Source: Callorhinus ursinus | Lineage: Eukaryota; Chordata; Mammalia; Carnivora; Otariidae | Assembly: GCF_003265705.1 (NCBI RefSeq) | Contig: NW_020312848.1 | Span: forward strand, 54,474,808 to 54,538,807 | Direction: 5' to 3' | DNA length: 64,000 bases | Shown: positions 36,017 to 48,757 of the stretch, in pieces | How the letters are laid out: every line of letters begins with the position of its first letter | Numbering within the stretch: the first letter of the stretch is position 1 | The notes under the pieces: model-generated | The model's input: only the letters and a program-made list of their open reading frames with translations | Databases searched by the model: none | What the model was told of the DNA's origin: nothing | Position numbers and translations under genes: made by a program

Positions 36017-36219
36017 GGGGCACCTGGGTGGCTCAGTCGGTTAGGCGGCTGCCTTCGGCTCAGGTCATGATCCCAGGGTCCTGGGATCGAGCCCCACGTC
36101 AGGCGCCCTGCTCAGCAGAGAGCCTGCTTCTCCCTTTCCCTCTGCCTGCTGCTCTGCCTACTTGTGCTCTCTATCTCTCTGTCAAATAAATAAATAAAAA
36201 ATATCTTAAAAAAAAAAAA
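36017..36219 (+). mobile_element. Can-SINE, plus strand, TSD 36002-36016 / 36220-36234
   Basis: A full copy: GGGGCACCTGGGTGGCTCAG head, 'gatcccagggtcctgggatc', CT-rich body, AAATA units and a terminal A-tract. The 15-bp flanks agaatgtacc(g/a)tgta differ by one CpG-type transition. Confidence 0.98.
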
Positions 36220-36234
36220 AGAATGTACCATGTA

Positions 36235-36779
36235 TGAGGCAAGCTTCCTGTAGGAACATCAGAAGAGCCTCTGAGAGCCACGTTGGATCACAGCACTCCA
36301 TGGTTGTTCGGCTCATTCCTTCAGTGGGTTATGGTGCCTTCTCTGTGTGATCCAGCTAGGCTGGAATAAGCCAACCAAAACTTCCCTGAAGTCTGCTTAT
36401 CTTTGCAGGGAGAAATGTCTATGGTAATCCTTTGCAAGTTTCCTGCTCTGACACACATTTCCACGTGAAAACAGAGGGCAGACCCTCCCAAGAGTTATAT
36501 CTGCTTACAGCTAATTGGGTAAAGCATTTACACTGGGATTTTGCAATAATATTGGCTTGTTTTAATTGGGTTTTGAAGACTAATCCAAAGACAGCTGGAC
36601 CTCTTCCTGTTACTACGAGAGAATGCAGAGTGCTCTTCTCACCTCTCAGGGATTCAAAACATGAAATAAAATACTTATTTGCTATTGTCCACAGAATGTA
36701 AGAAGTAAAAAATACCAGAAACTGCACTGATACATAATTACCACGCCCCCAACCGTGAAGACCTACTCTGTGAAAGATA
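36235..36779. other. Unassigned stretch
   Basis: No repeat recognised. Overlapping open frames on both strands (36419-36865 minus, 36432-36701 plus) have no splice-site support. Confidence 0.4.
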
Positions 36780-37760
36780 ATTTGGGGGGATAAAATGAAA
36801 AATAGGATGTAATTTTTGCCATGAAGGAATTTTCCATTTAGTGAAAGAGAAAGCGATGCAGACAATACGTTATAATGCTAAGCAGAATTTAGTGCATGTT
36901 CTAAAGGATAGAAACAATGGTGTGTTGAGTAGAGATTAATTATAATCCAAGGAATGGGGGAACTGGTCACAGACGAGGCCACATTTAATGTGAACCAGGA
37001 ATACAAGGAACAATTTGAACAGGGAGCTGTACAGGCTCAACATGGAAGCAATGCCTGGGGCGTGAAGGGCGAGGGCGTGGAGCACCACTGGGCAGGGCAG
37101 GAGCACTCCGGTCAGGGTGAAAGCTCAAGGACAGGTGAAGCTCCATCAGTGAAACGTGAATAGAATGTTAGGTTGAGACTGGGGCAGAAGGTGAGATGCA
37201 GGCGTGCAGGGGTGAGGATGACGGAATTGTGTTTGGAACATATTCCGTTTGAGATCTTAGCATAACCTTAGGTTCTCTGTGTCTAAGAGACAGAATTTTG
37301 AGCCTGGAGCTTAGTGTCTCCAGTCCTGAGCACTAAGGTGGGAGCTGAAACCGTGCAAGTGGCCAAATAGGAAGTTATGGATGAAGACGAGGGGGAAGCA
37401 GAGGGGAGATCCTTGGTGTATTGCTCCCTTCAGGGCATTGACAGAAGACGTTGGGCCCGTGAAAGATACGGAAAAGGAAAATTTTGAGAAATAAGAAGAG
37501 AACCAGAAAAATGCATTGTCCTAGAATCCAAGGGGAGAGAGAGCTTTGAAGCGCAGCCGGCTGTTAAACAGGTGGTGGATTCTGTAAAAGGCTGAGAGTG
37601 ACGAGGACAGCAACACCAGAGCATCTACAGTGACGGAGCTGCTGAAGGTCAGGGGCGCTCTCTCACAAGGGCGCCAGCGGAACCAACTGGTGGGGAGAAG
37701 ACAGCACCCTTGAGTGGTACACTGAAAAAAGAAGGTGCCGGCAGCAGATGTGGGGGTGGT
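36780..37760 (-). mobile_element. Probable L2 LINE, antisense
   Basis: Scattered complement-of-L2 phrases: 'ccatgaaggaattttccatt', 'ggaacaatttgaacagggag', 'gaaccagaaaaatgcattgt', 'gagctttgaagcgcagccgg'. The order is right but divergence is high, and some of the GC-rich sequence may be something else. Confidence 0.45.
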
Positions 37761-38169
37761 GGAGGGGAAGGCTGCTGATGGGTTTTCAGAGATGTTAGTT
37801 CTAAGTGTCTCTTAATGAGAGACACATAGTGCTAAGGGTGCTGACTTTCAAACAGTGTTTGGCCCAAGCCCTGGGAATTCTGTGTCTAGTTCCTGGGAGA
37901 TGATACAAGCCAAAAGAGCACATGGTCTTTGGAGAATAATTAAGAAGGTTGTCATGGTCATTCCCACCTCCCTGGCACAGGGGAGACTAGTACTATCAAG
38001 GATGAGATTCCCAGGACAGAAGCAGAAATTGGCATTTAAAGCCAACAAGTGGTAAAGCGGAAACAAGTAAAGACCAGGGGACTCACTGTGTTTCCTCAAA
38101 CCCTTGTAAGTCTAAGCCCGCTAGGGAAAGTGTGGGTTTGGGGAACCCAGGCACTCAAACACATGAAAA

Positions 38170-38790
38170 GTTGGAGATTATAAGATTAAGAAAAAAGATC
38201 CTGAGATTGGTCCCCAGACCCTTGACTTTCTTCCCTCAAGATCCATATGGCTTTTGGCCAAGACGGCCTTCATGTTCTCCTCAGGTTAACTAGACTTTAA
38301 GTGCGATTCTTTGTGACTATAAGCCCCTGACCTCCCTCTTCTGAGTATTTGCTTTAGAGAACTTGCAACAGCAAATACTTTCTCTGTCCCTGAGATGTAA
38401 ATCTTCTCCCAGGCTCCAGCCAGTTTTAAAAAACCCAGGGATGCCTTTCTCAAGGACCTAGGAGCCATCCCTTTGAAGTGCAATTATCAAGAAAGATAGG
38501 GCCCCTAATCTGTCTGTATCTGTGGGAGGGCAGGGACCTCACGTCCCGAGTGCCAAGGAGCAAACGCGGATGGCTTACTCAGGCTGACCAGCCTCCCCAC
38601 AGCCTCCTCCAGTCCTTTTCCACCAAGTCACCTCAGTGCTTACAAATCTTCCTGCCTTTTGTTCCAATAGAGCTGAGTCCAACCTCTCTCCCCTGCTGCC
38701 ATTGTCTTGACCGCTATTGCGATAACCGTGAATAAAGTCTCCCCTTGCCTGTTTAATTCTGTTTGCTGCCTTTCTTTTTAATACTTCTGA
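38170..38790 (+). mobile_element. ERV1-like solo LTR (probable)
   Basis: The segment shows an LTR arrangement: 'actataagcccctgacctcc', then 'cctgagatgtaaatcttctc', then 'tctcaaggacctaggagcca', and a polyadenylation signal AATAAA at about 38731 followed by a CT-rich R-like part. This resembles gamma-type endogenous retroviral LTRs. No internal gag, pol or env region is attached, and the exact ends were not found. It is an old, non-coding copy. Confidence 0.5.
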
Positions 38791-41700
38791 GAGGCGTACT
38801 TGGTTATCACTGGAGCTATGATTCTTATTCTTTCTTCCTCTGTGTATGCGCACTGTCTTCCTAGGTTGGCTAAATCTGGAGAGGCAAGGATAATGTACTT
38901 TTCCGCTTGGTGGATGAACTAGTTCAGTAACTCAGAAACATGGTTTAATAGAATGGAAACTGAGAGAGATACCCCAGCCAGGAGAACAGAAGTACTTTGG
39001 CCCTTTCCCTGGAATGTAGTGTTGTTCACAATACACAGTAACTTAAAATGTGTTTTTCTTAAAATACAGAAATGACTAGTAATAATTCCTGATATTAAGG
39101 GGCTTGTCATGCATATTTCTGCATTCGACAAACTTCAGAGAAGAGGAATCTGGTCCTGAATAATGGAATCTGAGCTCCAGGATATCCACTTGGTTTAGAT
39201 TCAGCTGCCTCCCATATGCACTAAAGGATAAGACCATGCTTGAAAAAGATTTATGAAATATTTATTGAAAAAAAATACAGCACATGTGAAGAAGCTGCTT
39301 TTCCAAACAAAATAACTTGGTCATTTTATGTTTATCCCTGAAATGCCTACAGGCACCAGTCAACATCATGGGCTAATGGTTGAAAACGAAGTTGTATTTG
39401 AGTCATATGAGGCCAGAAATAAAAATAAAATAAAATAAATAAGCAAAAATGTACTTTCTTGTGTGGGTGAAATGCTATCATTTAAAAATAGCCAAGAGGA
39501 GTTTTCTGCAAAATTTATTTTCAACAAATGTAGTTCCTGGGCTGGGTGCTAACTTTTAGATAACTTCAATTTTGACTAGATATTAAAACATCCTAGGAGG
39601 GGAAAAAGACTTATAATGGAAATGCTGACACTGTCAAGGTACTGTTTTCTTTGTATGTCATATGATTCTGACCTGGCGGCATCTAATATCTTGGAAATAA
39701 GTAAACACACATGACCAGCAAAATGCTCATTCCAAATCTAAATAGGTTTGGATGTTGACTTGAAAAAACACCATCCCTGTTTGCCATTTGAACTTCACCA
39801 TGTAGTAGTACCATTTTATAAGATCCCTGATGTTCTAGTGACAAATTTCTGTGGGCAACACTTTTCCTGGGTGTTACGGTACTATAATAAAACTAACCCC
39901 CTGCTTTTATTTTTATTTTTATTAAAGAGTACGGTGTCACTATAATACAAGCTCAGATGATACAGAGGAGAGAACTGAGTAAGAAATAAGGATGAAACCC
40001 ATACAGAATTTTCCTCCTGCCTTCTATCATTAAGGCATCAAGAGAATCAGTTGAATGTGTTCCCTATATATACTCCTGAAGTATTATAGGAGAGCGACAG
40101 AACTTTCACAAAAATTTATAAAGCAAATTTCACACTGAATTCTTTTATCATCTGAAGAGGAAGGTGTAACTTCAACATTCAAAAGAAGTCTAGAGGCTGT
40201 GTTTGGGTTAAGAAAATAAAAAGATATGTATCCTTGACCATCTGCTCACACCACGTAACCGAGCCCACATTTCTTCCTATTAAATGTGCCCATGTGGCTT
40301 TGTGACCAGTCACCCAAAAAGCTACTCCGTGTTTCAGCCCCTGCAGTGGGGACACATGAGGTGAGTACCAGTGACCAGAGAAGTCAAAGAAATGAACTTG
40401 GAAGTCAGTGCTTATATAACTTTAAAAACTCAAACCCTACCGCTTACTGGGACATAAAATTCGGAAAACCATCTGTAGAGGTGTCAGTGAGGGCCTGGGT
40501 CTGAAAGGGGAAGGATGCTCTGCAAAAATCCCCAAGAATTCCTGAGCTTTTTCATGGTAATGAGGAAGTGTCAGTGGAGGTTGATGGGGTGTGCCGTACG
40601 GGTGTGGGGTGGGGGCGGGGAGGGAGATGCCAGCACAGGGAATTTTTACATCTGAAATGTCCTTCAGAAATCACTTCTGTACTCCCAGCTCAAGTCTCAA
40701 ACTCTTCCTCTGCTATTAAAAACGGTCTGCAAACAGGTCAGTCTGCTGTAAAAAATTGATTTGACAACAGCAATTTTAAGTTGTTGATGGCTTGAAGTTT
40801 GCAGCAGTTCCCTGTGCTGTGATGTGGTGTGAACAGGAGGATGTTTATCTGTTACTTATGTAACAGCCCGATGAAAAAAATGGAGCATGTGCTTCCCTCC
40901 TATTTGTCTTCTGCATTAACCTCATCTTGGGGTCAGGCTAGAAATGCTATAGGTACTGATCGCTGCACGTTATCACCATCATTGCTTAATGTGCCATCAA
41001 CCACAAGTGTAAGTGGGCTCATAATCACCGCCACGGTCCTCCCAGGAATCATTTATCTGGGACTAACTCTGAAAAAAATCATTTAAAATTGTGACATTTA
41101 AAAAATAAAGATTCAAAGTTCTGAAAGGAACAGAAGTCACCCACACCAGTCCCCGTTGGCATATAAATCAAAGTTTGTTAGAGCTGCAGATCGGGGTAGC
41201 ATAACACAGACATCCCACGTTTTACCGTGGCTACTCAGCTCCCGTGTGACAACCCTACCTCCCCCACGTACAAAACCACGTTTATTTTTGAACACTATTG
41301 TCAGAATCTTGAGCATGGTTTTGGCAAACACATAAAGAACAGGGTTAAAAGGAGAAAATCTGTGCAGCGCAAAGCATCTTTTGGTTGGGAATACCAAGCT
41401 CAGTCCAAATTTGAAATCAACATTTGTTGCTGGCTCTGGGAGGACTGGCATGTTTCCTCTGGTCACCAAGGCCTAAAGGCTGTCTGTGTCACCTCACGTT
41501 GCTTCGGGAAGAGAGGTCCACACTGTCTGCGCCCTTGCTGGCTGCAGATGGTCCCCTCTGGAGGGCATTTGGAAAGTGCCCTAGGGAACTGGCTGCTTTC
41601 TGGGCACCCCCCCTGCACCCAAGTCTAGTCAGAGCTTTTTATTCTAAGGGAATATAGAGTTTAGAAACACAGACTATCTGCACTGAGTTTGGGACTTTTT

Positions 41701-44010
41701 GAAAATGACAGAATTGCTAGGAAGACGGACGTTTAGGCATGATTTGTACACGTGCTCTGACAGATTTTCCTTTTTCCAAAAAAAGTGGATTGAGCGCCAA
41801 AAAATCGTTATCATATCAGTATTAGGAGCTTTGTTATGCATTCCAAATAACCCACAATGCAGATTATACACAAGATACTTGCAAGCCCCACCTCGTGTGT
41901 CATCGAGCTGTAAGAGGTTTCGTGAATTCAATAATTAATGACTTAAGAGGCTTGATAAACTACTATTCTTTCCTCAGAGAAATAGTGGAAAAAGAATAAT
42001 AGTGGCTGTTTATATTTCTATCTTATTCGAAAAGAGAATAAAATTATTTCTCAAACATTTGTAAAAGAATTTATCTTTCTAAATGCATTTTGATGGTTGT
42101 AGAGAAATACTTCTGCTGTAAGGAGGGTTCAGCGTTGCGAGAGAAAGTGAAATAAAGGGCTCATGTGGAAAGAACTTTGCAGCATGCTGCAACTTGATTG
42201 TTCACACTTCAAAGCAATCCTAAGAAAAACTGTAAATAAGGACGAGGCATAAAACTCTGGCGGCACCTGGGAATACTCAGCCCACTGCCCAACAGAACAG
42301 TCTGAATTCTGGCACACAGCCAACCTCTGAGGATAAATCTGGAAAGGCTTAATGCACACTGAAGAACCAATACACTCAGAAACTATGTGAGTGTATTTAG
42401 CTTCGTGCTACTTAGAGAACTCATTTGACTTCCCTGAATATAAAATAGATCTGGTCATCATGTGTTACACCAGACTCTCGTACCACTGACACGCCCATAA
42501 TAAAATCCAGAGTTTATAGGAAGGGCGTACCTTTCTCGAGAGACACTTCTCCTTCTCTCTCCTTGTAAAGGCACATTTCAACTTACTAGAATCTCCGCAG
42601 CAGTTCTCAAACATTTTAACAAAATGAAGATACACTCAGGAAGGTAACTGGGGGAGGATTACCAAGTCTGAGTCATGTAATAACAAAGGCTTCCAGTGAG
42701 TCATGCAACCAAGTTCCCATAGCTATCCGCAACACAACACTTCCTTTCTCTTTGCAAGCGGACAAACTGCCATAATGCCTAATGGCAAGCAGCTCAAGTG
42801 TTTCTGCATTGCTCATCTTAAAATATTTCTAGTTGCTTAAGTTTCTGTCATCTACTCTCTTTGGAACAGAAACCATTGCAACAAAGACAGGCAACAGATC
42901 ACTTGTATATTTTCAAACAGGAAATGCACCGACTTTTTTTTTTCTCCCATGATAGCCTGGTAATAAAAAATTTTAATATAAAAACCTTTCATCTTCAAAG
43001 GGATCTGCAAAAATAAAAAAAAGAATTATTGAATGCAACAGCAAATGTTAGATTTCTATTAAGTTAGCTCAATTTTCCAGTTTCTCTTTTCCTTCCTTCA
43101 GCATACATTTCCCTATTGCTGGCTTCACCAGAAAAATAACAGCTTCAAATTTATCCCTAAGCTAAAACCCATCAAATAATTGACAAAATCTTAGCTAACT
43201 TGAAAGGTGACTTACATAAAACCCCGTTTGCTATTTGGGGGCATATTCTGCTCTTGGTAAATGAATGTACCCTTTTTCCCCCATTTATCAGCCGCAGGAA
43301 GAGAATATTCTTCAAACGTGAAACTTTCTTATAAAGCTAAATATCTTTTGTGCTACAATGAGTCATACCTGAGCAAGTCTTTTATTCCTTTGTGATTTTA
43401 TCAAAGTTCAGATATTTTGAGAAGATTGTGGAATTTTCCAAATAGGGTTCACGTACTACATTCTTCAGCTATGCATTTTTTTTTTTTCAAAAAGCTACTA
43501 GGACTAATCCAGAGCCTGACATACTCTCTTCTTGTGCTTCATATCCAATCAGTCAACTTCTTAGGATGGCAATGACTTCAACGTTGCAAATGAACATGTT
43601 TGAATGTGCTTAAGGCCAAAAAGATACAGGCAGTGAGACAAAAAGGAACTGTCTGAATATGGCTTCTGCTGGAATTTGTTGCTAGATTCTTATTAGAATC
43701 TCTGCTAAGTTAACTTGGGGTGCACAGATTACAGGGCTGAAGTTCATTTTGTGTCTTCACCATGGTTCTATCTATTATTAAAATACTGAAAAATTACTAC
43801 AGAGATTGGTAGGTAGCTGCTGCCGCAGGCTCTTTAAAGGCTCTCTCTGTTCTCTGCCCCTGCTTTGGTCCCATCCCAGGGCCTCCGGGCCCTCCTTCCA
43901 CCCCAGACACTGCAACTGTCTGTGTACTGTGGGCCTCTGGGGCTCTGTGCCTGAGCTAAGCTTAACCTCTATTCTGGTTGATTGTTGCTCATCCCACAAA
44001 TACATTTTAA
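38791..44010. other. Largest low-repeat block, no gene recognised
   Basis: 5.2 kb with almost no recognisable transposon. A CpG-retaining patch at 41150-41600 has overlapping open frames on both strands (41227-41628 plus, 41137-41469 minus) but no convincing splice pair. TGAGTCA (AP-1) motifs occur at 42669, 42697 and 43359. Low repeat content and preserved motifs fit a conserved regulatory region, which is inference only. Confidence 0.4.
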
Positions 44011-44025
44011 AACTCACCCAAGCTT

Positions 44026-44208
44026 AGGGGTGCCTAGGTGGCTCAGTCAGTTAAGTGTCTGCCTTCGGCTCAGGTCATGATCCCAGGGTCCTGGGATCGA
44101 GCCCCATGTCAGGGTCTCCTGCTCAGTGGGGAGCCTGCTTCTCCCTCTGCCGCTCCCCCTCCTTGTACTCTCTCTCTCTGTCAAATAAATAAATAAAATC
44201 TCTAAAAA
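44026..44208 (+). mobile_element. Can-SINE, plus strand
   Basis: Head 'ggtgcctaggtggctcagtc', 'gatcccagggtcctgggatc', CT-rich body, AAATA units. The flanks aactcacccaag and attcaccccag look like an aged target duplication. Confidence 0.97.
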
Positions 44209-44224
44209 AATTCACCCCAGTTAT

Positions 44225-44415
44225 GTGGATGGGAAACAATGGGGTCAGACTGTTGAGGTTGAATCTGCGTCCCTAACACCTTCTTCATAAAATGGAGATA
44301 ATAATAAAACTTAACTCACAGGGGTTTTGTGCACATTAAACAAAATAATATACGTGAAGTGCTTAGAATAGCGCCTTTCAGTACATGTTCAGTATTGTCT
44401 TCTTTGCCACCTGAA
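44225..44415 (+). mobile_element. MIR SINE, sense
   Basis: 'cttcataaaatggagataat', 'actcacaggggttttgtgca', 'gtgaagtgcttagaatagcg' and 'agtacatgttcagtattgtc' are in MIR order. Confidence 0.85.
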
Positions 44416-46239
44416 GAAGGAATGGAACCCAAATTTCTTGATTATGAGCTCGGAATTTTTCCACTAGATAATACCTCTCCAGCTCAAATATTGCTAGTAA
44501 TATAATAAGGTGCTACTCAAGAGCAACCCTTTGAGTGAGAAATGAAACCCATTTCCAATTTTCATTGATTTCAAAAGATGATTCACTTTGGCGTATTGCA
44601 TGCTGATTTCCATTATTTACAGTAATACGATGTAAATAGACTAGAGTTACAACTCGCCGCCTCTGGAGCCAAGTAGAATTTGAATTTGACTGAAGGGGAA
44701 AGTCAGGGAGTACTGCACTGCCATCTAGCACTGACCTTCCAGAAGGATGATTTGAACACTTATACTTTGGAAAAGTGCTGCATTAGCTGACCCTAGAGCA
44801 GCCCCACTGTCTAGGTGGAAGCAGGGGGTAGCAATTGGTGACGGGATCACACTTGGGGGAGGTGGTCAAGGGAGCTGCACGGTCTTTGCTTTAGACTCTC
44901 ATCGCTTCATCCCTGATGACTGTAGGACCGGAGCAGCGTGGATCCTGAACCTCCTAAGTCAATCCAATTGGTTCATTTAAGAATTCGCTCCTGTTTTCCG
45001 CATAATTGCCAAACTCTGTCACTTTTGATGTGTGTGTGGTGGGAGGAGAGGGGGCTGTTAAGAAGTGGGGATAAGAGTAGAAAGATAAAAGGGAGATGCC
45101 AGCTAATCCAATTAAATGGTCTGTCTTCTTGCTGTGAATTAAGTATCACCTTCCTTTTGCCCCCACTTTCTGTGAGAGGGCATGACAAGCATTAGCCGCA
45201 GGAATAATTGATTATTCTATTGACACCTTCTACGTTGCCAGATGTCCCAGGCTGCGATGCACTCCTTCATTACTGGACTCTGCATCATAAAAATAATTTA
45301 AATTGGATGACAAAAAAATAAAGTGGATGTGCAAGCCTGGCTCAATATCAGTCACGGAAGCAGCCACACGTGCATTTTAGAAAAGAAGAAAGGACAGAAC
45401 GGGCAAATTGGTGGTGGTCGTATTTTGGAACACGGTTGGAACAGAAAGTTACTTTTTATTTTCCCCTTAGGGATAGCCAAATTCAAACTCTATTTTTAGG
45501 TTATCTGGCTACATTGTTTATTTATGAATATTTATGAATAGTTTCTCTCAGAAATGACTCCTTGATGAAAGTATAATTGTTTTGACAGAGAAAATGGGAT
45601 TCAATAGTGACATGACCCCAATTGCCTATATAGTAAAAGTGAATTTTTAATTAAAGAGGAGAGAGAAAAGTGAACAATGTGTGGACAATCAATGATTAGA
45701 TTTCTCAGCTAAGCGTCTTCTTTTCTATGATTCATGAAGACACATGCACGGCCATGGGTGTGATGAGTCTGAAATGAGCAAATGTGTAGTGGAGTCTATT
45801 TCTGCTCCTTAGGGGCCGGATAACATCTTCAGAGCCAGAGTCGGGTCTGGATTAAGATCTTTAGTAGCCAAAGCAGTGAAAGCCATTATGAAAACTTCTG
45901 TTCCCACCTTCTCACGTCTAATTAAAAAAAAAAAAAAAAAAAAAAGTTCAACTCTTAAAAATGCATGTAAGGAAGTTGGACAAAGTTCCAATTTCCCCCA
46001 CTTTGACTTGTACCGCTTTTTCTTGAAATATCAAAAATAAAGCATTCCTGTTTGTCTAAATTGTTGTGCCCCAGCTTTTCTGTAGCCCTAAAAATGTGCT
46101 TTGTCTATTGGGTAGTTAAGGGTTTTCATCTGAGAAAATAGGAAATTATTTTGCAATTTTTTTTAATGCCCCCCTAACACGCAACGTCTGATTCACAACA
46201 CTAGCCTGAAGCAGGTTCATTTAGAAGTGGTCACTCTAA
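44416..46239. other. Unassigned, A22 run at 45924-45945
   Basis: Unique-looking DNA apart from the A-run. No SINE body is attached to the A-run, so it is not a visible retrotransposon tail. Confidence 0.45.
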
Positions 46240-46345
46240 CTTGTTTCTGCACTTTATGTCTCACCCCCTTTCCAAACCATCCACTACCCAGTAGCCAGTG
46301 ATTGTCTGTTCAAACACTCTCCTTAAAAATCCCTAAATGGATTCC
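46240..46345 (+). mobile_element. L2 fragment, sense
   Basis: 'ctccttaaaaatccctaaat' and 'ggattcccattg' follow the L2 phrase before its 'ccattg' landmark, preceded by 'ctttccaaaccatccactac'. Confidence 0.5.
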
Positions 46346-46399
46346 CATTGTATGATAATGATGAAAAGGACAACAAATACGAAAAGAACATTTTGCCAT

Positions 46400-46580
46400 T
46401 TGTCAGGTTCTATTATTAGTGCTTTTCATATATTAAGTGATTTGATCCAGAGAACAATTCTACAATGTAGGTACTATTATTATACCCCATTCACAGATGT
46501 GAAAATTGAGCATAGAGGAATTCCATATCAACAGATGCCAAAGTGGCAGAGCCAGGATTTAAACATGGGTTGTTAATTTC
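46400..46580 (-). mobile_element. MIR SINE, antisense
   Basis: 'tgtaggtactattattatac', 'cccattcacagatgtgaaaa' and 'gtggcagagccaggatttaa' are MIR complement in order. Confidence 0.88.
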
Positions 46581-46639
46581 AAATCATAGGTATCATAAAA
46601 ACTCAATTTCTTGTTTTTAAATAGAAGAGGATAAGAATA

Positions 46640-47120
46640 ATGACTTCTCAACAGCAGTTTTAGAAGCTAGAAAGGTATGGAACAACGCCTTCAAAATTAT
46701 TCTCAATTGATACTTCTATACCTGGAAAAACTATCAATTAAATGTGATAGGTGGGGGAAAAGACACTTCAGACATGCAAATCTCAAAACAAAATGCACTA
46801 CTCATGGTCCTTTCCTCAGGAAACTACTAGAGAATGTGTTGCACAAAAGGAATAAGGAATCCAAATTAAAGATAGGTACAGGACAAACAAGATGGGAGAG
46901 AAGTGAAGGGAGTTCCCAAGATGACAGTAAAAGTAGTCTCAGGGTGACAGATGAGTATTGGTTCTAGAGAGCAGTCTATATATGACTAGAAGGTTGGAGC
47001 TTCAGAAAAAAATTGGAACTGATAAATTACATGAAAAATTTGACCCACTAGAACATTATATTGAGAAACATTTTATAGAGCTGTTTGAATTCTGAAAGAC
47101 ATTCGAGAATTACCAAATTT
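46640..47120 (+). mobile_element. Old L1 segment, sense
   Basis: 'gtatggaacaacgccttcaa', 'cacttcagacatgcaaatct', 'cttcccaagatgaca'-like and 'ctttcctcaggaaactacta' follow a segment of L1MC/ME elements upstream of ORF2. It is isolated from any ORF2. Confidence 0.6.
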
Positions 47121-47635
47121 TTAAAATCTCTAAAAAAACACTTAATTCCAGGAAAAACAAAACAAAAGTAGCACAAAAATGGAAATGTAATCAAAATACT
47201 CAATTCATTAGTGAAGAATATGTTCATGCTTATAAAAATGAAATCACTAAATATGGATTTAACAAATAATTGTGATTTAATGAAACTTGAAAAGTGAAAA
47301 TCTTCATTGATTATAATACAAAGTCACATGGACAGTGTCTGATTGATTAATCAGGAGGTAGTATTATAATGCACACACACGGACACACACACTTTAGAAA
47401 TAGGTTAAGCACTGGAAGAAATGACAGTATTGAAAATGACTGATTCTGGCATAACAGGCAGGAGAGAGATTGCTGTTTTTAGTTTGAGTCTCACAGGCCC
47501 AGTGGACTTTTCAAACAATGTGCATGCATTAGTCTGACAAAAATCATAAATGTACTTTTTAAACTTTCAAAATTAATCATGTTAGATATTAAACTTTTTG
47601 TTGATAAAAACCCAGTATTATGTTCAAAACTGACA
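47121..47635. other. Unassigned stretch with a short CA-rich tract near 47373
   Basis: Nothing else recognised. Confidence 0.4.
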
Positions 47636-47815
47636 AAATAATAGCTACCTGAATGGGTGCTTACTCTGTGCCAAGCACTATGACAAAGGCTTTTACACAT
47701 TATCTCATTTAAAAGTGTGGCCCAATCCTGTGGAAGGTGACATTTTTGTTCCCATTTTATGAACAAGAAAACTAAGAACCAGAGAGGTGGAGGGACTTGC
47801 CCAGGGTAATTACCT
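47636..47815 (-). mobile_element. MIR SINE, antisense
   Basis: 'tgggtgcttactctgtgcca', 'agcactatgacaaaggcttt', 'tgaacaagaaaactaagaac' and 'ggacttgcccagggtaatta' are MIR complement. Confidence 0.9.
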
Positions 47816-48065
47816 AGGAGTATGACTCTTGGATCCTGTAGTAAGACTATATTTAGCTTTGCAGGAAACTTCCAATCTTCTAAAGTGTCTGTCCCATTTT
47901 GTATTTCTATTAACAATAAATGAGAGTTCTTATTATCCTACATCCTCATCAGCAATTGGCTGTGTCCATTTTTTAATTGTAGCTGTTCAAATAGGTGTGT
48001 AATGGAATCTCATTAATTTGGAATTCCATAATGACAAATAATGTTGAGAATTTTTCATAGGATTA
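47816..48065 (-). mobile_element. Old L1 3' end fragment, antisense
   Basis: 'tggatcctgtagtaagacta', 'aggaaacttccaatcttcta' and 'caaataggtgtgtaatggaa' follow the complement of the L1 ORF2 end. Confidence 0.85.
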
Positions 48066-48699
48066 TTTATATATATATATAAATTATTTTTAATACAGAA
48101 ACAGATGCAAATTAAGATTTTTAATATTCAGGAGTTAAAAAACACTCAAATTCACAATCACTGATTTACTTTTGGTATTGGTATAAAATAACATTTGTTG
48201 TCTGAGTTCTTATGTAATTTGGTTTTAAAGAAGCTTCTTATACCCATATTTCATTGGTAATGTGTACAATTAAAGCATTTAGATTGAAATGTAGGAAAAA
48301 TAGGATTTTAAGGATTGCCATTTAGACAACCAAATTTTAGTTAATTTAGTATACTATAAGAAATACACTTGTAGCTTTGTGAAAGTAGAATGTTTTGAAA
48401 TATTTTCCTTCCATTTTCTAAACTCACAGATTTTGTACATACATGGTTCCCTGACAGTTTTCTGCCTTTATGTGACCCAACAGTAGGGCTGAAGCATTCT
48501 AAGAAGTTTCTCTAAATTGGTCAGGCTGCAGATTACTAGAAATGAATGGATGAATATGCCATTTTTTAACATCGTCCGTAAATAAAAGTCAATGAAATTA
48601 AAATATCTCTTAAAATAAGGAACTCTAGAAGATTTGTGATTTACAAATATTGTCCTTATTAACGCAGGTCAGAAATATTCCAAATGATACAATATTTAT
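48066..48699. other. Unassigned AT-rich stretch, (TA)n at 48068-48082
   Basis: No other feature recognised. Confidence 0.4.
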
Positions 48700-48757
48700 G
48701 CTTACAATATGCTTACAGTAAAGACAATGCTTACAATATGCTTACAATAAAGACAAA
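48700..48757 (+). repeat. 29-bp tandem duplication
   Basis: Units 48700-48728 and 48729-48757 differ at two positions. Each itself holds two 'gcttaca' boxes, so the unit is internally repetitive. Confidence 0.95.

Noticed and set aside
36419..36865. Minus-strand open frame of 148 residues with an overlapping plus-strand frame
   Set aside because: Openness on both strands, no recognisable domain and no splice signals fit chance.
41137..41628. Overlapping open frames of 110 and 133 residues
   Set aside because: The acceptor for the minus frame is weak and no donor fits. The CpG retention is kept as a regulatory hint only.
45924..45945. A22 run as a processed-pseudogene tail
   Set aside because: No retrocopy body or target duplication is visible on either side.
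47491..47916. Minus-strand open frame of 141 residues
   Set aside because: It lies across a MIR and an L1 3' fragment.
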